A stretch of 39,009 nt of DNA from Solidesulfovibrio fructosivorans JJ] (GCF_000179555.1 NZ_AECZ01000037.1:1-39009), one strand, 5' to 3'. Counted from the stretch's first letter, positions 8,504 through 17,458 are shown. The notes: generated from the letters alone by a model not told the origin. Translations and numbers: made by a program.

Positions 8504-9504
8504 AGCGCCTGGCCTGGCTGGCCAACGGCCTGTTCGCCGCCTCCCTGGGGCCGTGTCTCGCGCCCCACGGCTGGGAGGTCCAGGCCCGGCCGGTGGCGGG
8601 GGAACGCTTTTTCACCTGGGACGACCTGACCGCGTTTTTCGGCTTCGCGCCCGACGCCCTGGTCTATGGCGACAAGAGCAGCGCGCCGTTTCTGCTGGGC
8701 CTCGAGTCCTATCCCTGTCCCACGGTCTTTCACTGCATCGATTCCCACATCCACTCCTGGTATCCGCTCTACGCCCAGGCTTTCGACCTGTGCTGCGTGA
8801 GCCTCGGCGACCATCTGCCGCGCTTCGCCGCCGGCCGTCTCGACGCCTCGCGGCTGTTGTGGTCCCCGCCTTTCGCCGCGCCGGCCGACGTCCCCCGCGA
8901 GGCGGCCAAGACCCTGGACATGGTGTTCGTGGGCAAGGACGACCCGGCGCTCACCCCGTTTCGAAGCGCCCTGCTGGCCCGATTGCGGCAGCGCTTTGCG
9001 GGTTTCGCCTCGCGCACGGGCGATTTCCGGGCCATTTTCCCCACAGCCCGGCTGGTGCTCAATATCGCCGAAGGCGGCGACATGAATTACCGCCTGTTCG
9101 AGGCGCTCGGCTGCGGCTGCGCGTTGGTGACGCCGCGCATCGGCCACGGCCAGGATACGCTTTTCACCGACGGGGAGGATTACTTCCTCTACGACCAGGA
9201 GGATTTCGAAGGATTGTGCGCCCTCGTCGACAGTCTGCTGGCCGATCCGGCGCGCCGCCGCCGCGTGGCCGCCTCGGGCCTGGCCAAAATCGACGCCGGC
9301 CATCGGGCCGAGCACCGCGCCCGGGCCTTTGCCGACTGGTTCGCGGCCCAGCCCCTGGACGCCCTTGTCGCCGGCCGTCTCGCCACGACGGACGTGGTGC
9401 ACGGCCGCTCCCTGCGCCCGCTCTACCTCCACTGGGCCGAGGCCCTTTCCGGCACGCCGGCGGCGAGGATCTATCTGGACGCGGCCAAGGGCGGCCGGCA
9501 CTAG
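8500..9504 (+). CDS. CgeB/YkvP-like glycosyltransferase
   Basis: The 334-aa protein looks like the CgeB-type glycosyltransferases with a GT4-like C-terminal domain: DMVFVGKDD near residue 145, NIAEGGDMNYRLFEALGCGC (the donor-site E-x7-E type element), then YDQEDFEGLCALVDSLLADP. The N-terminal domain has CIDSHIHSWYPLYAQAFDLC in place of a clear acceptor motif. The start is GTG 8500, overlapping the previous TGA, with GGAGGGGAGG just upstream. It is the last gene of the run and is followed by hairpin repeats. It probably modifies a surface polysaccharide or a protein together with the WsaF-like enzyme; the substrate is unknown. Confidence 0.78.
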   Translation: MKRLAWLANGLFAASLGPCLAPHGWEVQARPVAGERFFTWDDLTAFFGFAPDALVYGDKSSAPFLLGLESYPCPTVFHCIDSHIHSWYPLYAQAFDLCCVSLGDHLPRFAAGRLDASRLLWSPPFAAPADVPREAAKTLDMVFVGKDDPALTPFRSALLARLRQRFAGFASRTGDFRAIFPTARLVLNIAEGGDMNYRLFEALGCGCALVTPRIGHGQDTLFTDGEDYFLYDQEDFEGLCALVDSLLADPARRRRVAASGLAKIDAGHRAEHRARAFADWFAAQPLDALVAGRLATTDVVHGRSLRPLYLHWAEALSGTPAARIYLDAAKGGRH

Positions 9505-9530
9505 GGCGGTGACGCGGGGGGGGGGAACGC

Positions 9531-9549
9531 GGGGAGGCTCCGCCTCCCC
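9531..9549. repeat. GC-rich hairpin after the glycosyltransferase run
   Basis: GGGGAGG (9531-9537) pairs with CCTCCCC (9543-9549) around a 5-nt loop, 27 nt after the stop at 9504. Similar GC-rich hairpins occur after the SDR gene and after eno. No U-tract follows, so its terminator role is uncertain. Confidence 0.45.
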
Positions 9550-9575
9550 TGCACCCCTTCGCCAGGGGGCTTGAT

Positions 9576-9648
9576 GCCCCCCGGTCCCCCCTTCTCGGCT
9601 TTGGTCGGGTGGGGACGGGATTGGTCAGACGCGTTTTGGGAAATCGGA
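9576..9648 (+). repeat. Direct repeat D, copy 1 (upstream of the SDR gene)
   Basis: GCCCCCCGGTCCCCCCTTC and the following CGGCTTTGGTCGGG-type sequence (9576-9624) match 10542-10589 at roughly 43 of 49 positions. After a divergent spacer, GGGAAATCGGA recurs at 9638-9648 and 10595-10605. The pair brackets the SDR gene. Confidence 0.6.
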
Positions 9649-9721
9649 CAAGCGATTAGGGGCATAATCCGTCGGGGCCCCAGGAAAGTGCATCACGACA
9701 GATCCAAACAAGGAGGCGCTT

Positions 9722-10474
9722 ATGAAAATCGCGCTTGTGACCGGCGGCAGCCGGGGACTCGGTAAAAGCATGTGCCTGCATCTGGCTGAAAAAGGGCACG
9801 ATATCGTCCTGACCTACCTGCACAAGGGGGCCGAAGCCGACGCCGTGGCCGCCACCATCCGGGAACGCGGACGCAAGGCCGCCATCCTGCCCCTCGACGT
9901 CTCCCGGGCCGACACCTTCCCCGCCTTCGCCGACGCCCTCGGCGAAACCCTGGAAAAGACCTGGGGACGCAAGGACTTCGACTTCCTGGTCAACAACGCC
10001 GGCTACGGCGTCGAAGCCCCGTTTGCGGAAACCACCGAAGACCAGTTCGATCAGATGATAAACGTCCACCTCAAGGCGGCGTTCTTCCTCTCCCAGCGCC
10101 TGTTGCCGCTGCTTCGCGACGGCGGACGCATCGTCAACGTCTCCACCGGCCTGGCCCGGTTCTCCCTGCCCGGCTACGCGGCCTACTCCGCCGCCAAGGG
10201 CGGCATCGAGGTACTCACCCGCTACATGGCCAAGGAACTCGGACCGCGCCACATCACCGTCAACGCCATCGCTCCGGGAGCCATCGCCACGGATTTCGGC
10301 GGCGGCGCCGTGCGCGACAACCCCAACGTCAACGCCTTCATCGCCTCCCAGACCGCTCTCGGACGCGTCGGCGAGGCCGACGACATCGGCGCGGCCCTGG
10401 CAATGCTGCTCGACGACGGGGCCGGCTGGATCACCGGCCAGCGCATCGAAATCTCGGGCGGGATGTTTCTATAG
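9722..10474 (+). CDS. SDR-family oxidoreductase
   Basis: The 250-aa protein is a classical short-chain dehydrogenase/reductase. It has the cofactor loop TGGSRGLGKS (residues 7-16), NNAGYG, an active-site Ser in VNVSTGLARF, and the Tyr-x3-Lys pair in YAAYSAAKGG, then the conserved ELGPRHITVNAIAPGAI. The family reduces or oxidises carbonyl/hydroxyl groups with NAD(P)H; the closest look is to 3-oxoacyl-ACP reductase-like or glucose-dehydrogenase-like members, but the substrate cannot be read. AAGGAGG at about 7 nt fixes ATG 9722. It appears monocistronic and lies between direct repeats, which may mean it was inserted or duplicated as a unit. Confidence 0.9.
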   Translation: MKIALVTGGSRGLGKSMCLHLAEKGHDIVLTYLHKGAEADAVAATIRERGRKAAILPLDVSRADTFPAFADALGETLEKTWGRKDFDFLVNNAGYGVEAPFAETTEDQFDQMINVHLKAAFFLSQRLLPLLRDGGRIVNVSTGLARFSLPGYAAYSAAKGGIEVLTRYMAKELGPRHITVNAIAPGAIATDFGGGAVRDNPNVNAFIASQTALGRVGEADDIGAALAMLLDDGAGWITGQRIEISGGMFL

Positions 10475-10504
10475 GCGGGAGCGCGAAAGCGAGAGAGGCA
10501 GGAA

Positions 10505-10550
10505 CGGGGCGCTGCCCCGGACCCCGCCGGGGGGCGGGCGCGCCCCCCGG
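10505..10550. repeat. Two tandem GC hairpins after the SDR gene
   Basis: CGGGGC (10505-10510) pairs with GCCCCG (10514-10519) over a GCT loop. CCGGGGGGCG (10527-10536) pairs with CGCCCCCCGG (10541-10550) over a 4-nt loop. The same two-hairpin arrangement, including the GCT loop, occurs after eno at 16334-16380. Confidence 0.6.
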
Positions 10551-10605
10551 TCCCCCCTTCCCGGCTCTGGTCGGGCGAGGGGGGATTGGCTGGCGGGAAA
10601 TCGGA
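10542..10605 (+). repeat. Direct repeat D, copy 2 (downstream of the SDR gene)
   Basis: Matches 9576-9624 at about 43 of 49 positions, followed by the shared GGGAAATCGGA at 10595-10605. It overlaps the second arm of the preceding hairpin. Confidence 0.6.
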
Positions 10606-10616
10606 GGGGTGAAGAT

Positions 10617-10685
10617 GGAGGCGGGATTTGCCGGGACGGTGCATGTCGCTTCGCGACAAGCTCGTCCCGGACAAATCCCGCCTCC
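10617..10685. repeat. 69-nt near-perfect hairpin between convergent genes
   Basis: Arms 10617-10638 and 10663-10685 pair over 22 bp with one bulged base. Inside, TGTCGC (10644-10649) and GCGACA (10653-10658) form a second stem. It lies between the SDR gene (plus) and rnhA (minus). It has no U-tract and could be a bidirectional transcription barrier or a REP/MITE-like element. Confidence 0.6.
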
Positions 10686-10694
10686 ACCACGCCG

Positions 10695-10812
10695 TCGCCC
10701 CTGCGGGGCGAAACGATACGAGTTTTAGTTTTCGATGCCTTGCAAAAGGTCTCTACTCACCCTTTTGAAGGTTTTTCGGGAGGGTGGGGTTCCCTCCCCC
10801 GGTTCATCCCCT
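10695..10812 (-). terminator. Hairpins downstream of rnhA
   Basis: Read on the minus strand after the rnhA stop come GAACCGGGGGAGGG, then AACCCCACCCTCCCGAAAAAC, a 7-bp GGGAGGG/CCCTCCC stem. This resembles the flanks of the repeat at 38928-38973 without its long stem. CAAAAGG (10743-10749)/CCTTTTG (10761-10767) and TCGCCCC (10695-10701)/GGGGCGA (10705-10711) are further small stems. Probable 3' end of the ABC ATPase-rnhA transcript. Confidence 0.4.
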
Positions 10813-11301
10813 CTATCCCGGATACCCTTCATCAACGGGCAGATCTCTGGAATTGGCGGCTTTTTTGGCCAGCACGTCGCAGCGTTCGTTGTCCGGGTTG
10901 CCGGTATGGCCGCGCACCCAGTGGAATTTGATATTGTGGATTTTGAGCAGCGGGATGAGGCGACGCCAGAGGTCCTGGTTTTTGACCGGCTTTTTTTCGG
11001 CGTTGACCCAGCCGCGTTTTTGCCAGCCGGCCAGCCAGCGCTTTTCGATGGCGTCGTGGACGTAGCGCGAGTCGGTGATGAGCGTGACGTCGGTCGGGCT
11101 TTCCAGGGCTTCCAGCGCCTCGATGGCGGCTAAAAGTTCCATGCGGTTATTGGTGGTGAGCTTGCGCCCGCCGCACAGTTCGACGCGTTCGCCGTCGATC
11201 TCCCAGATGGCGCTGTAGCCGCCGGGGCCGGGATTGCCCAGGCAGGCCCCGTCGGTGTGGATGGTCACCGCCTGGCGCGGCGTTTTCGCTTCTTCATTCA
11301 T
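10813..11301 (-). CDS. rnhA: Ribonuclease HI
   Basis: This enzyme cleaves the RNA strand of RNA-DNA hybrids, removing R-loops and primers. The 162-aa protein has all four acidic active-site residues of bacterial RNase HI: Asp in IHTDGACLGNPG, Glu in NNRMELLAAIEAL, Asp in ITDSRYVHDAI and Asp in NERCDVLAKKAA. It also has the basic-protrusion region WLAGWQKRGWVNAEKKPVKN and the HWVRGHTGNPDN loop. ATG 11301 is preceded by AAAGGAG and overlaps the 3' end of the upstream gene by 8 nt. It is the last gene of a three-gene minus-strand set. Confidence 0.97.
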   Translation of the reverse strand: MNEEAKTPRQAVTIHTDGACLGNPGPGGYSAIWEIDGERVELCGGRKLTTNNRMELLAAIEALEALESPTDVTLITDSRYVHDAIEKRWLAGWQKRGWVNAEKKPVKNQDLWRRLIPLLKIHNIKFHWVRGHTGNPDNERCDVLAKKAANSRDLPVDEGYPG

Positions 11302-11815
11302 GCTGTACTCCTTTGCCTCGGCCCGCCGCGTGGCCGAGGGCGTCGATAAAAACTCCGAGCGCGCCGAGCACGCCTTCGCGGGAGCGTCCTTCCCGGCAGG
11401 CCGCGTCCATATGCCCGCCGCCCAGATCGTTCAAGAGGCTCTCCGGCAGGGCGGAAGCGACCAGGGCCGGCGCGACCACCCGGCTATTCCGGCACTCGGG
11501 GTCGAGGTAAACCCAGACGGTCCCGGGATCGTCCGGGGACGGCGGTTTGGGCGTTCCGCCGAGCCGCAGGCGCAGGTCCAGGCCGTAGCGCCGGCGCAGA
11601 TCCTGGGCCGCGCCGAGGACCTGCGCCCGGTCCTCCCCGGTCAGGATATGGCCGGGATCGGCAATGGTCCCCTCGGCCTCGGCCTGTTCGATCACGTGGT
11701 CGAAATGTTTTTGATAGGCCACGATGGCCAGGGCGAATACCCCGCCGAGCAGCAGCGCCCGGACCAGGCGCTCCAGGGGGCTGTGCCCGCGCGGGGAGAA
11801 AAAAAGCCGTTTCAC
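11294..11815 (-). CDS. Membrane-anchored protein with TPM-like region
   Basis: I do not firmly recognise this 173-aa protein. A single membrane segment lies near the N-terminus (about residues 17-33, VRALLLGGVFALAIVAY). After it, LTGEDRAQVLGAAQDLRRRYGLDLRLRL (about 58-86) looks like the start of a TPM (YgcG-type) domain, which is usually outside the membrane. The C-terminal part contains DPECRNSRVVAPALVASALPE. The start is GTG 11815, directly after the TAA of the ABC ATPase with no gap, and its 3' end overlaps rnhA, so the three genes are co-transcribed. Cellular role unknown. Confidence 0.6.
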   Translation of the reverse strand: MKRLFFSPRGHSPLERLVRALLLGGVFALAIVAYQKHFDHVIEQAEAEGTIADPGHILTGEDRAQVLGAAQDLRRRYGLDLRLRLGGTPKPPSPDDPGTVWVYLDPECRNSRVVAPALVASALPESLLNDLGGGHMDAACREGRSREGVLGALGVFIDALGHAAGRGKGVQHE

Positions 11816-12502
11816 TTAGGCCGCCGCCCCGTCTGTCATGCGTCCGTCGCGCAGCCTCGCCACCCGGCCGCAACGCGCGGCCAGCCCCGGATCGTGGGTG
11901 ACGAGCACCAGCGTCGTGCCGGCGGCCAGGGAAAAAAGCAGGTCCATCACCCGCCGCCCCGTTTCGCTGTCGAGGTTGCCCGTGGGCTCGTCGGCAAGGA
12001 GCAGTCGCGGCCGTGGGGCCAAGGCGCGGGCCAAGGCCACCCGCTGCTGTTCGCCGCCGGAAAGCTCGGCCGGAAAGTGGTCCAGCCGGTCGGACAGCCC
12101 CACGTCCGCCAGCGCCTCCCGGGCCCGGTCGAGAGCGTCGCGACGGCCGGCGAAATCAAGAGGCAAGGCCGCGTTTTCCAGGGCCGTCATGGCCGGCACG
12201 AGATGAAAACCTTGAAAGACGATGCCCACGTTTTCCCGGCGAAAAGCGGCGAGCGCGTCCTCGTCCATGGCCGAAAGATCGTGCCCGGCCACGCGCACCG
12301 AGCCCGACGTGGCCCGCTCCAGCCCGGCCAGGAGCATCAAAAGCGAAGTTTTGCCCGCGCCCGAAGGTCCCATGACGGCCAACCGCTCGCCCGAAGCGGC
12401 GGTCAGATCCACGCCGCGCAGGATGTTGACCCGGCCGGCCCGGCTTTGTAACGTCAGGCGCACATCGGACAGCGCAATCATCTTTTCAGCCGGACCACCC
12501 AT
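11816..12502 (-). CDS. ABC transporter ATPase, YbbA/LolD type
   Basis: The 228-aa ATPase has Walker A ([11 protein letters not shown]), Q-loop ([14 protein letters not shown]), signature [15 protein letters not shown], Walker B ([15 protein letters not shown]) and the H-loop (LVLVTHDP). The NLD after EPTG and the overall look place it in the MacB/LolD/YbbA group, which works with large FtsX-like permeases. In many Proteobacteria ybbA is followed by the permease ybbP and is divergent from tesA; here the divergent esterase is present, but the next gene is a small membrane protein and no permease is nearby. ATG 12502 has GGAAGGAGCG upstream; ATG 12481 is an alternative without one. The chosen start overlaps the esterase start. 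Confidence 0.88.
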   Translation of the reverse strand: MGGPAEKMIALSDVRLTLQSRAGRVNILRGVDLTAASGERLAVMGPSGAGKTSLLMLLAGLERATSGSVRVAGHDLSAMDEDALAAFRRENVGIVFQGFHLVPAMTALENAALPLDFAGRRDALDRAREALADVGLSDRLDHFPAELSGGEQQRVALARALAPRPRLLLADEPTGNLDSETGRRVMDLLFSLAAGTTLVLVTHDPGLAARCGRVARLRDGRMTDGAAA

Positions 12503-13235
12503 GCGAAACGCTCCTTCCTTCGTCGCCGAACGTACATACCAGCTTGCCCGGAAAAGACAATTCGGGGTCGCGGCCGCCTTTGCGCTCGCGGTCTGCCTGC
12601 TTCTCGGAGGGCTTATGACGTCTTCCGCCACGGCCGCCGACATCCGTCTGGCCGCCCTTGGCGACAGCCTGACCGCCGGCTACGGCCTGCCCGCCGACGA
12701 CGCCTTTCCGGCCAAACTCCAGGCGGCGCTTAAGGCCAAGGGCCACAACGTCGTCATCGATAATTACGGCGTCTCGGGCGACACCACCATCGGCGGCCTG
12801 GCCCGCCTGGAGGGCGTCATGCGAACAACGCCCGACGGCGTCATCCTCGAACTCGGGGCCAACGACATGCTGCGCGGCCAGGATCCCGAGGCGGCCAAGG
12901 CGAACCTGAACACCATCCTGGCCCGGCTGGCCAAGGCCGGCATCCCGGTGCTCCTTTGCGGCATGCGCTCGGCCAAAAACTACGGCGCGGACTACGCCGC
13001 CGCCTTCGACGCCGTCTATCCGGCGCTGGCCCAAAAATACGACGCCGTGCTCTATCCCTTTTTCCTGGACGGCGTCACCGGCCATTACGGCCTGACCCTG
13101 GCCGACGGCCTGCACCCGACAGCCAAAGGCGTGGACGTCATCGTGGAGCGCATCCTGCCCGACGTCGAAACCTTCCTCAAACGCGTCAGCGTAGCCAAGG
13201 CCGCCAAGGCGGCCCGGGCCGACGCGAACCCGTAG
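12501..13235 (+). CDS. tesA: GDSL arylesterase / lysophospholipase, TesA-like
   Basis: This SGNH hydrolase cleaves acyl esters or thioesters and is usually periplasmic. From ATG 12501 the product is 244 aa, with a basic N-terminus, a hydrophobic core (VAAAFALAVCLLLGGLM) and a likely signal cleavage near SATAA. Conserved blocks follow: Ser in ALGDSLTAGYGLP, Gly in GVSGDTTIGGLARL, Asn in ELGANDMLRGQDP, and Asp/His in DGLHPTAKG. The start is unsure: 12501 gives a good signal peptide but no clear ribosome-binding site, while ATG 12615 has GGAGGG upstream but would remove the signal. It is divergent from the YbbA-like ATPase, as tesA is from ybbA in Escherichia coli, and lies 7 nt before coaX. Confidence 0.86.
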   Translation: MRNAPSFVAERTYQLARKRQFGVAAAFALAVCLLLGGLMTSSATAADIRLAALGDSLTAGYGLPADDAFPAKLQAALKAKGHNVVIDNYGVSGDTTIGGLARLEGVMRTTPDGVILELGANDMLRGQDPEAAKANLNTILARLAKAGIPVLLCGMRSAKNYGADYAAAFDAVYPALAQKYDAVLYPFFLDGVTGHYGLTLADGLHPTAKGVDVIVERILPDVETFLKRVSVAKAAKAARADANP

Positions 13236-13242
13236 CCGCGCC

Positions 13243-14049
13243 ATGCCCGCCCTGCTCATCGACGCCGGCAACACCAACATCAAGTTCGGCTTGGCCGAAC
13301 GTTCGGGGCTGGGGCCGTCGTTCGCCCTGCCGACCGACCATTCGGCCACTCCGGACAGCCTGGGGCTTTCCCTGGTCACAGCCCTTTCCATCCACGGCGT
13401 GCGGCCGGCCGACGTGGAAACGGCCGTGGCCTCGAGCGTGGTGCCGCCGCTGAACCCCATTCTCGCCCAGGCCGTCTCGCGCTACATCGGGGCCCGGCTG
13501 CGCTTCGTGTCCGTCGACATCCCGGTGCCGCTCAAAAACCTCTACGGCCGGCCCCACGAAGTCGGCGCGGACCGTCTCGTCACGGCCTATGCCGGCCGGC
13601 TGGCCGTTTCCGCGCCCTCGGTCATCGTGGTCGACTTCGGCACGGCCACCAACTTCGACTGCGTGCGGGACGACGCCTTTCTCGGCGGGCTCATCTGCCC
13701 CGGCATGCGCACCTCGCTTTCCGGCCTCGTCAGCAAGACGGCCAAACTGCCGCATGTGGCCCTCGATCCGGGCGACGGCGCGCTTTCCATCGGCCGCTCC
13801 ACCACCGATTGCATCAACCAGGGATTTGTGTTCGGCTTTGCCGACATGGTTTCGGGCATCACCGCCCGCCTGATGGCCCATCTGGGCGGCGAGACCCACG
13901 TCATCGCCACCGGCGGTTTCGCCGAGAAGCTCGCCCCCATCTGCCCGGCCATCCGCGACGTGCGCCCGGAACTGTTGCTCGAAGGATTGCGCCAACTCTG
14001 GCTCGGCCGGGACCTGGACCGGGCCAGGCGCGACAAACGCCTACCGTAG
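13243..14049 (+). CDS. coaX: Type III pantothenate kinase
   Basis: CoaX phosphorylates pantothenate, the first step of coenzyme A synthesis, in the cytoplasm. The 268-aa protein shows the ASKHA-fold motifs: phosphate loop DAGNTNIKFG (residues 6-15), GRPHEVGADR for pantothenate and the catalytic Asp, VDFGTATNFD, GGLICPGM, and ATGGFAEKL near the C-terminus. ATG 13243 lies 7 nt after the esterase stop and lacks a strong ribosome-binding site, so the two are probably coupled. Length and motifs are normal for the family. Confidence 0.95.
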   Translation: MPALLIDAGNTNIKFGLAERSGLGPSFALPTDHSATPDSLGLSLVTALSIHGVRPADVETAVASSVVPPLNPILAQAVSRYIGARLRFVSVDIPVPLKNLYGRPHEVGADRLVTAYAGRLAVSAPSVIVVDFGTATNFDCVRDDAFLGGLICPGMRTSLSGLVSKTAKLPHVALDPGDGALSIGRSTTDCINQGFVFGFADMVSGITARLMAHLGGETHVIATGGFAEKLAPICPAIRDVRPELLLEGLRQLWLGRDLDRARRDKRLP

Positions 14050-14089
14050 GCGCCGGGCATCCATGCCGCCGGCTCCGGGGGACCGATCC

Positions 14090-14821
14090 ATGCTGCCGGA
14101 AATTCTCGGTTGCTACCAATCGCAAAAGCTCGAACGGATGGGCAAGGCCGGGGCCGCCACCCGCGACTTCACCCAGCGCATCAACTGGCTGGCCATGCGC
14201 CTGGACGCGGCCCGTATCCTCATCTTTCCCCTGGACGACAAGACCCTGCCCATGCCGTTGCAAAAAACCGTCACCGCGGAGGAATTCCTGGCCCACTTCC
14301 TGCCGGCCCCGCTCATCTTCAAGGAACGGCTGGCCCCGGCCGCCCTGGTGCTTTCGCGGCTTTTGCGCGACGCCGGCGCGGCGGTGGACCAAAACGCCCT
14401 GCCCGACCCCGAGCGGGCGCTTTTCACGGTCATCCTGGTGGCGCTGGCCGCCGCCGGCGCGCCCGACGACGACGCCACCGCCCTGGCCGTGCTGCGCCAG
14501 GCCGGAGCCGGCGACCCGGAGGGCCATGGCCAGAAAGCCTCCATCAACGCCTTCGGCATCCGCCTGCGCAAGCAGAAAAACTACGACATCGCCGCCGCCT
14601 ACTACCAAAAGGCCCTGGAGCTGGCGCCGCGGGACGAACGGATCATGTTCAACCTGGCCCGGGTGCTCTACGAAAAGGGCGATCTGGCCGCCTGCCGCGA
14701 CATGCTGACCCAGGCCGTGGGCATCGACGCGGACTTTGTCGAGGCGAAAAAATTCCTGCGTTATCTCAAGCGACGGGAGCGGCGCGGCGACCTCCGCGAT
14801 TTTCCGGACATCACAATTTGA
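14090..14821 (+). CDS. TPR-repeat protein of unknown function
   Basis: The 243-aa product begins MLPEILGCYQSQKLERMGKA. Residues 1-150 have no domain I recognise. From about 160 there are two tetratricopeptide repeats: NAFGIRLRKQKNYDIAAAYY with QKALELAPRD, then RIMFNLARVLYEKGDLAACR followed by DMLTQAVGIDADF. The C-terminal tail is basic (LKRRERRGDLRDF). TPRs mediate protein contacts; the partner is unknown. GGGGGA about 8 nt upstream favours ATG 14090 over the in-frame ATG 14063. It follows coaX by 40 nt and may be in the same transcript. About 190 nt with the eno promoter follow. Confidence 0.75.
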   Translation: MLPEILGCYQSQKLERMGKAGAATRDFTQRINWLAMRLDAARILIFPLDDKTLPMPLQKTVTAEEFLAHFLPAPLIFKERLAPAALVLSRLLRDAGAAVDQNALPDPERALFTVILVALAAAGAPDDDATALAVLRQAGAGDPEGHGQKASINAFGIRLRKQKNYDIAAAYYQKALELAPRDERIMFNLARVLYEKGDLAACRDMLTQAVGIDADFVEAKKFLRYLKRRERRGDLRDFPDITI

Positions 14822-14941
14822 CGTCGCTGCGGCGACACTCCCGCCGCCAGGCGCCCCAAGACCCGCCAAGACTTGCTTTCCGGCCGCACCCCCCTTTGAC
14901 GGCGGGGGTTATAAATCGCCGCGAATTGCGTTACAGGCTGA

Positions 14942-16318
<1,377 letters not shown>

Positions 16319-16333
16319 GACAAAACGAAGAGC

Positions 16334-16380
16334 GAGGGGCGCTGCCCCTCGACCCCGCCGGGGAGGCATGGCCTCCCCGG
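16334..16380. repeat. Two tandem GC hairpins after eno
   Basis: GAGGGGC (16334-16340) pairs with GCCCCTC (16344-16350) over a GCT loop. CCGGGGAGGC (16358-16367) pairs with GCCTCCCCGG (16371-16380) over ATG. Same layout as 10505-10550 after the SDR gene. The first begins 16 nt after the eno stop and is a plausible 3' end. Confidence 0.65.
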
Positions 16381-16392
16381 ACCCCTCATTCG

Positions 16393-16449
16393 CGCGGCCT
16401 GGGCGTTGTCCGGCGAGGCTCTGCCTCGCCGGACAACGCCCAGGCCGCG
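16393..16449. repeat. Perfect 27-bp inverted repeat with 3-nt loop
   Basis: Arm 16393-16419 is exactly complementary to 16423-16449; the loop is TCT. The arms include GGGCGTTGTCCGGCGAGGC. It is too long and perfect for an ordinary intrinsic terminator and has no U-tract. It could be a transcription barrier, a small structured RNA or a palindromic insertion. Confidence 0.85.
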
Positions 16450-16507
16450 TCAATTGGAGTGGACGGCAACCGGACTCTCCAGCTAAGAGTTTTCGGGGAG
16501 GAGGGGT

Positions 16508-16549
16508 CCGGGGGGCAACCCCCTTTTGCAAAAGGGGGTTGCCCCCCGG
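16508..16549 (-). repeat. Perfect 20-bp hairpin of the GGAACC family before folD
   Basis: Arm 16508-16527 (CCGGGGGGCAACCCCCTTTT) is exactly complementary to 16530-16549, with loop GC. On the minus strand it is preceded by GGCAGGAACC and followed by GGACCCCTCCTCCCCGAAAA, like the plus-strand element at 38928-38973. It is 27 nt before the folD start, so read-through transcripts would carry it in the folD leader. Confidence 0.8.
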
Positions 16550-16576
16550 TTCCTGCCTTCCGAAGGAGGACCCACC

Positions 16577-17458
16577 ATGCTGCTTATCGACGGGAAAAAA
16601 GTCGCGGCCGAGCTGCGCCAGAAGGTCAAGGACGATGTGGACGCCATTGTCCGGGAATACGGCCGGGCGCCCCATCTGGCCGTCATCCTGGTCGGCGAGG
16701 ACCCCGCCTCCCAGATCTACGTCCGCTACAAGGAAAAAGCCTGCGAGGAAGTGGGCATCGTGTCGCGCATCTGGCGCCTCGATGGCGCGACCGGCCAGTG
16801 CGCCCTGGAAAAGCTCATCACGGAACTGGGCGCCAGCGACGACATCGACGGCATTCTGCTCCAGCTTCCCCTGCCCCGGGGACTCGACGTGGGCCGCTGC
16901 CTGTCCCTGGTCAACCCCAAAAAGGACGTGGACGGCTTCCACCCGGAAAACGTCGGCCGCCTCTCCATCGGCCTGCCGGGACTCAAGCCCTGCACGCCGT
17001 ACGGCGTCATCAAGCTGCTCGAATACTACGGCCTGTCCCCGGCCGGCAAAAACGCCGTGGTGGTCGGACGCAGCAACATCGTGGGCAAGCCCATGGCCAT
17101 GCTGCTCGCCGCCCCGACGCCCTTCGGCAACGCCACGGTCACGGTCTGCCACTCGCGCACCGCGGACCTCGGCGCGGCCTGCCGGCAGGCCGACCTCATC
17201 GTGCCGGCCATCGGCAAGGCCAAGCTCATCACCCGGGAGATGGTCAAGCCCGGCGCGGTCATCGTGGACGTGGGCATGAACCGCCTGCCCGACGGGAAGC
17301 TCTGCGGCGACGTGGACTTCGAGGGGGTCAAGGACGTCGTTTCCGCCATCACCCCGGTGCCCGGCGGCGTGGGCCCCATGACCATCGCCACGCTCATGTC
17401 CAACACCGTGGAGGCGTTCCGCTGGCGGCGTGAAAAGCCGCTTTGCCCGGTGGAGTAG
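16577..17458 (+). CDS. folD: Methylenetetrahydrofolate dehydrogenase/cyclohydrolase
   Basis: FolD is a bifunctional cytoplasmic enzyme that oxidises 5,10-methylene-THF to methenyl-THF with NADP+ and hydrolyses it to 10-formyl-THF. The 293-aa protein has the catalytic Lys in [38 protein letters not shown], the Rossmann segment [35 protein letters not shown] and [26 protein letters not shown] just upstream sets ATG 16577. The next gene starts 2 nt after the stop. In sulfate reducers this step serves C1 metabolism and purine synthesis. Confidence 0.97.
   Translation: MLLIDGKKVAAELRQKVKDDVDAIVREYGRAPHLAVILVGEDPASQIYVRYKEKACEEVGIVSRIWRLDGATGQCALEKLITELGASDDIDGILLQLPLPRGLDVGRCLSLVNPKKDVDGFHPENVGRLSIGLPGLKPCTPYGVIKLLEYYGLSPAGKNAVVVGRSNIVGKPMAMLLAAPTPFGNATVTVCHSRTADLGAACRQADLIVPAIGKAKLITREMVKPGAVIVDVGMNRLPDGKLCGDVDFEGVKDVVSAITPVPGGVGPMTIATLMSNTVEAFRWRREKPLCPVE

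Noticed and set aside
16393-16449. CRISPR or IS end from the 27-bp inverted repeat
   Set aside because: Single copy here, no spacer array, no transposase and no target-site duplication visible.
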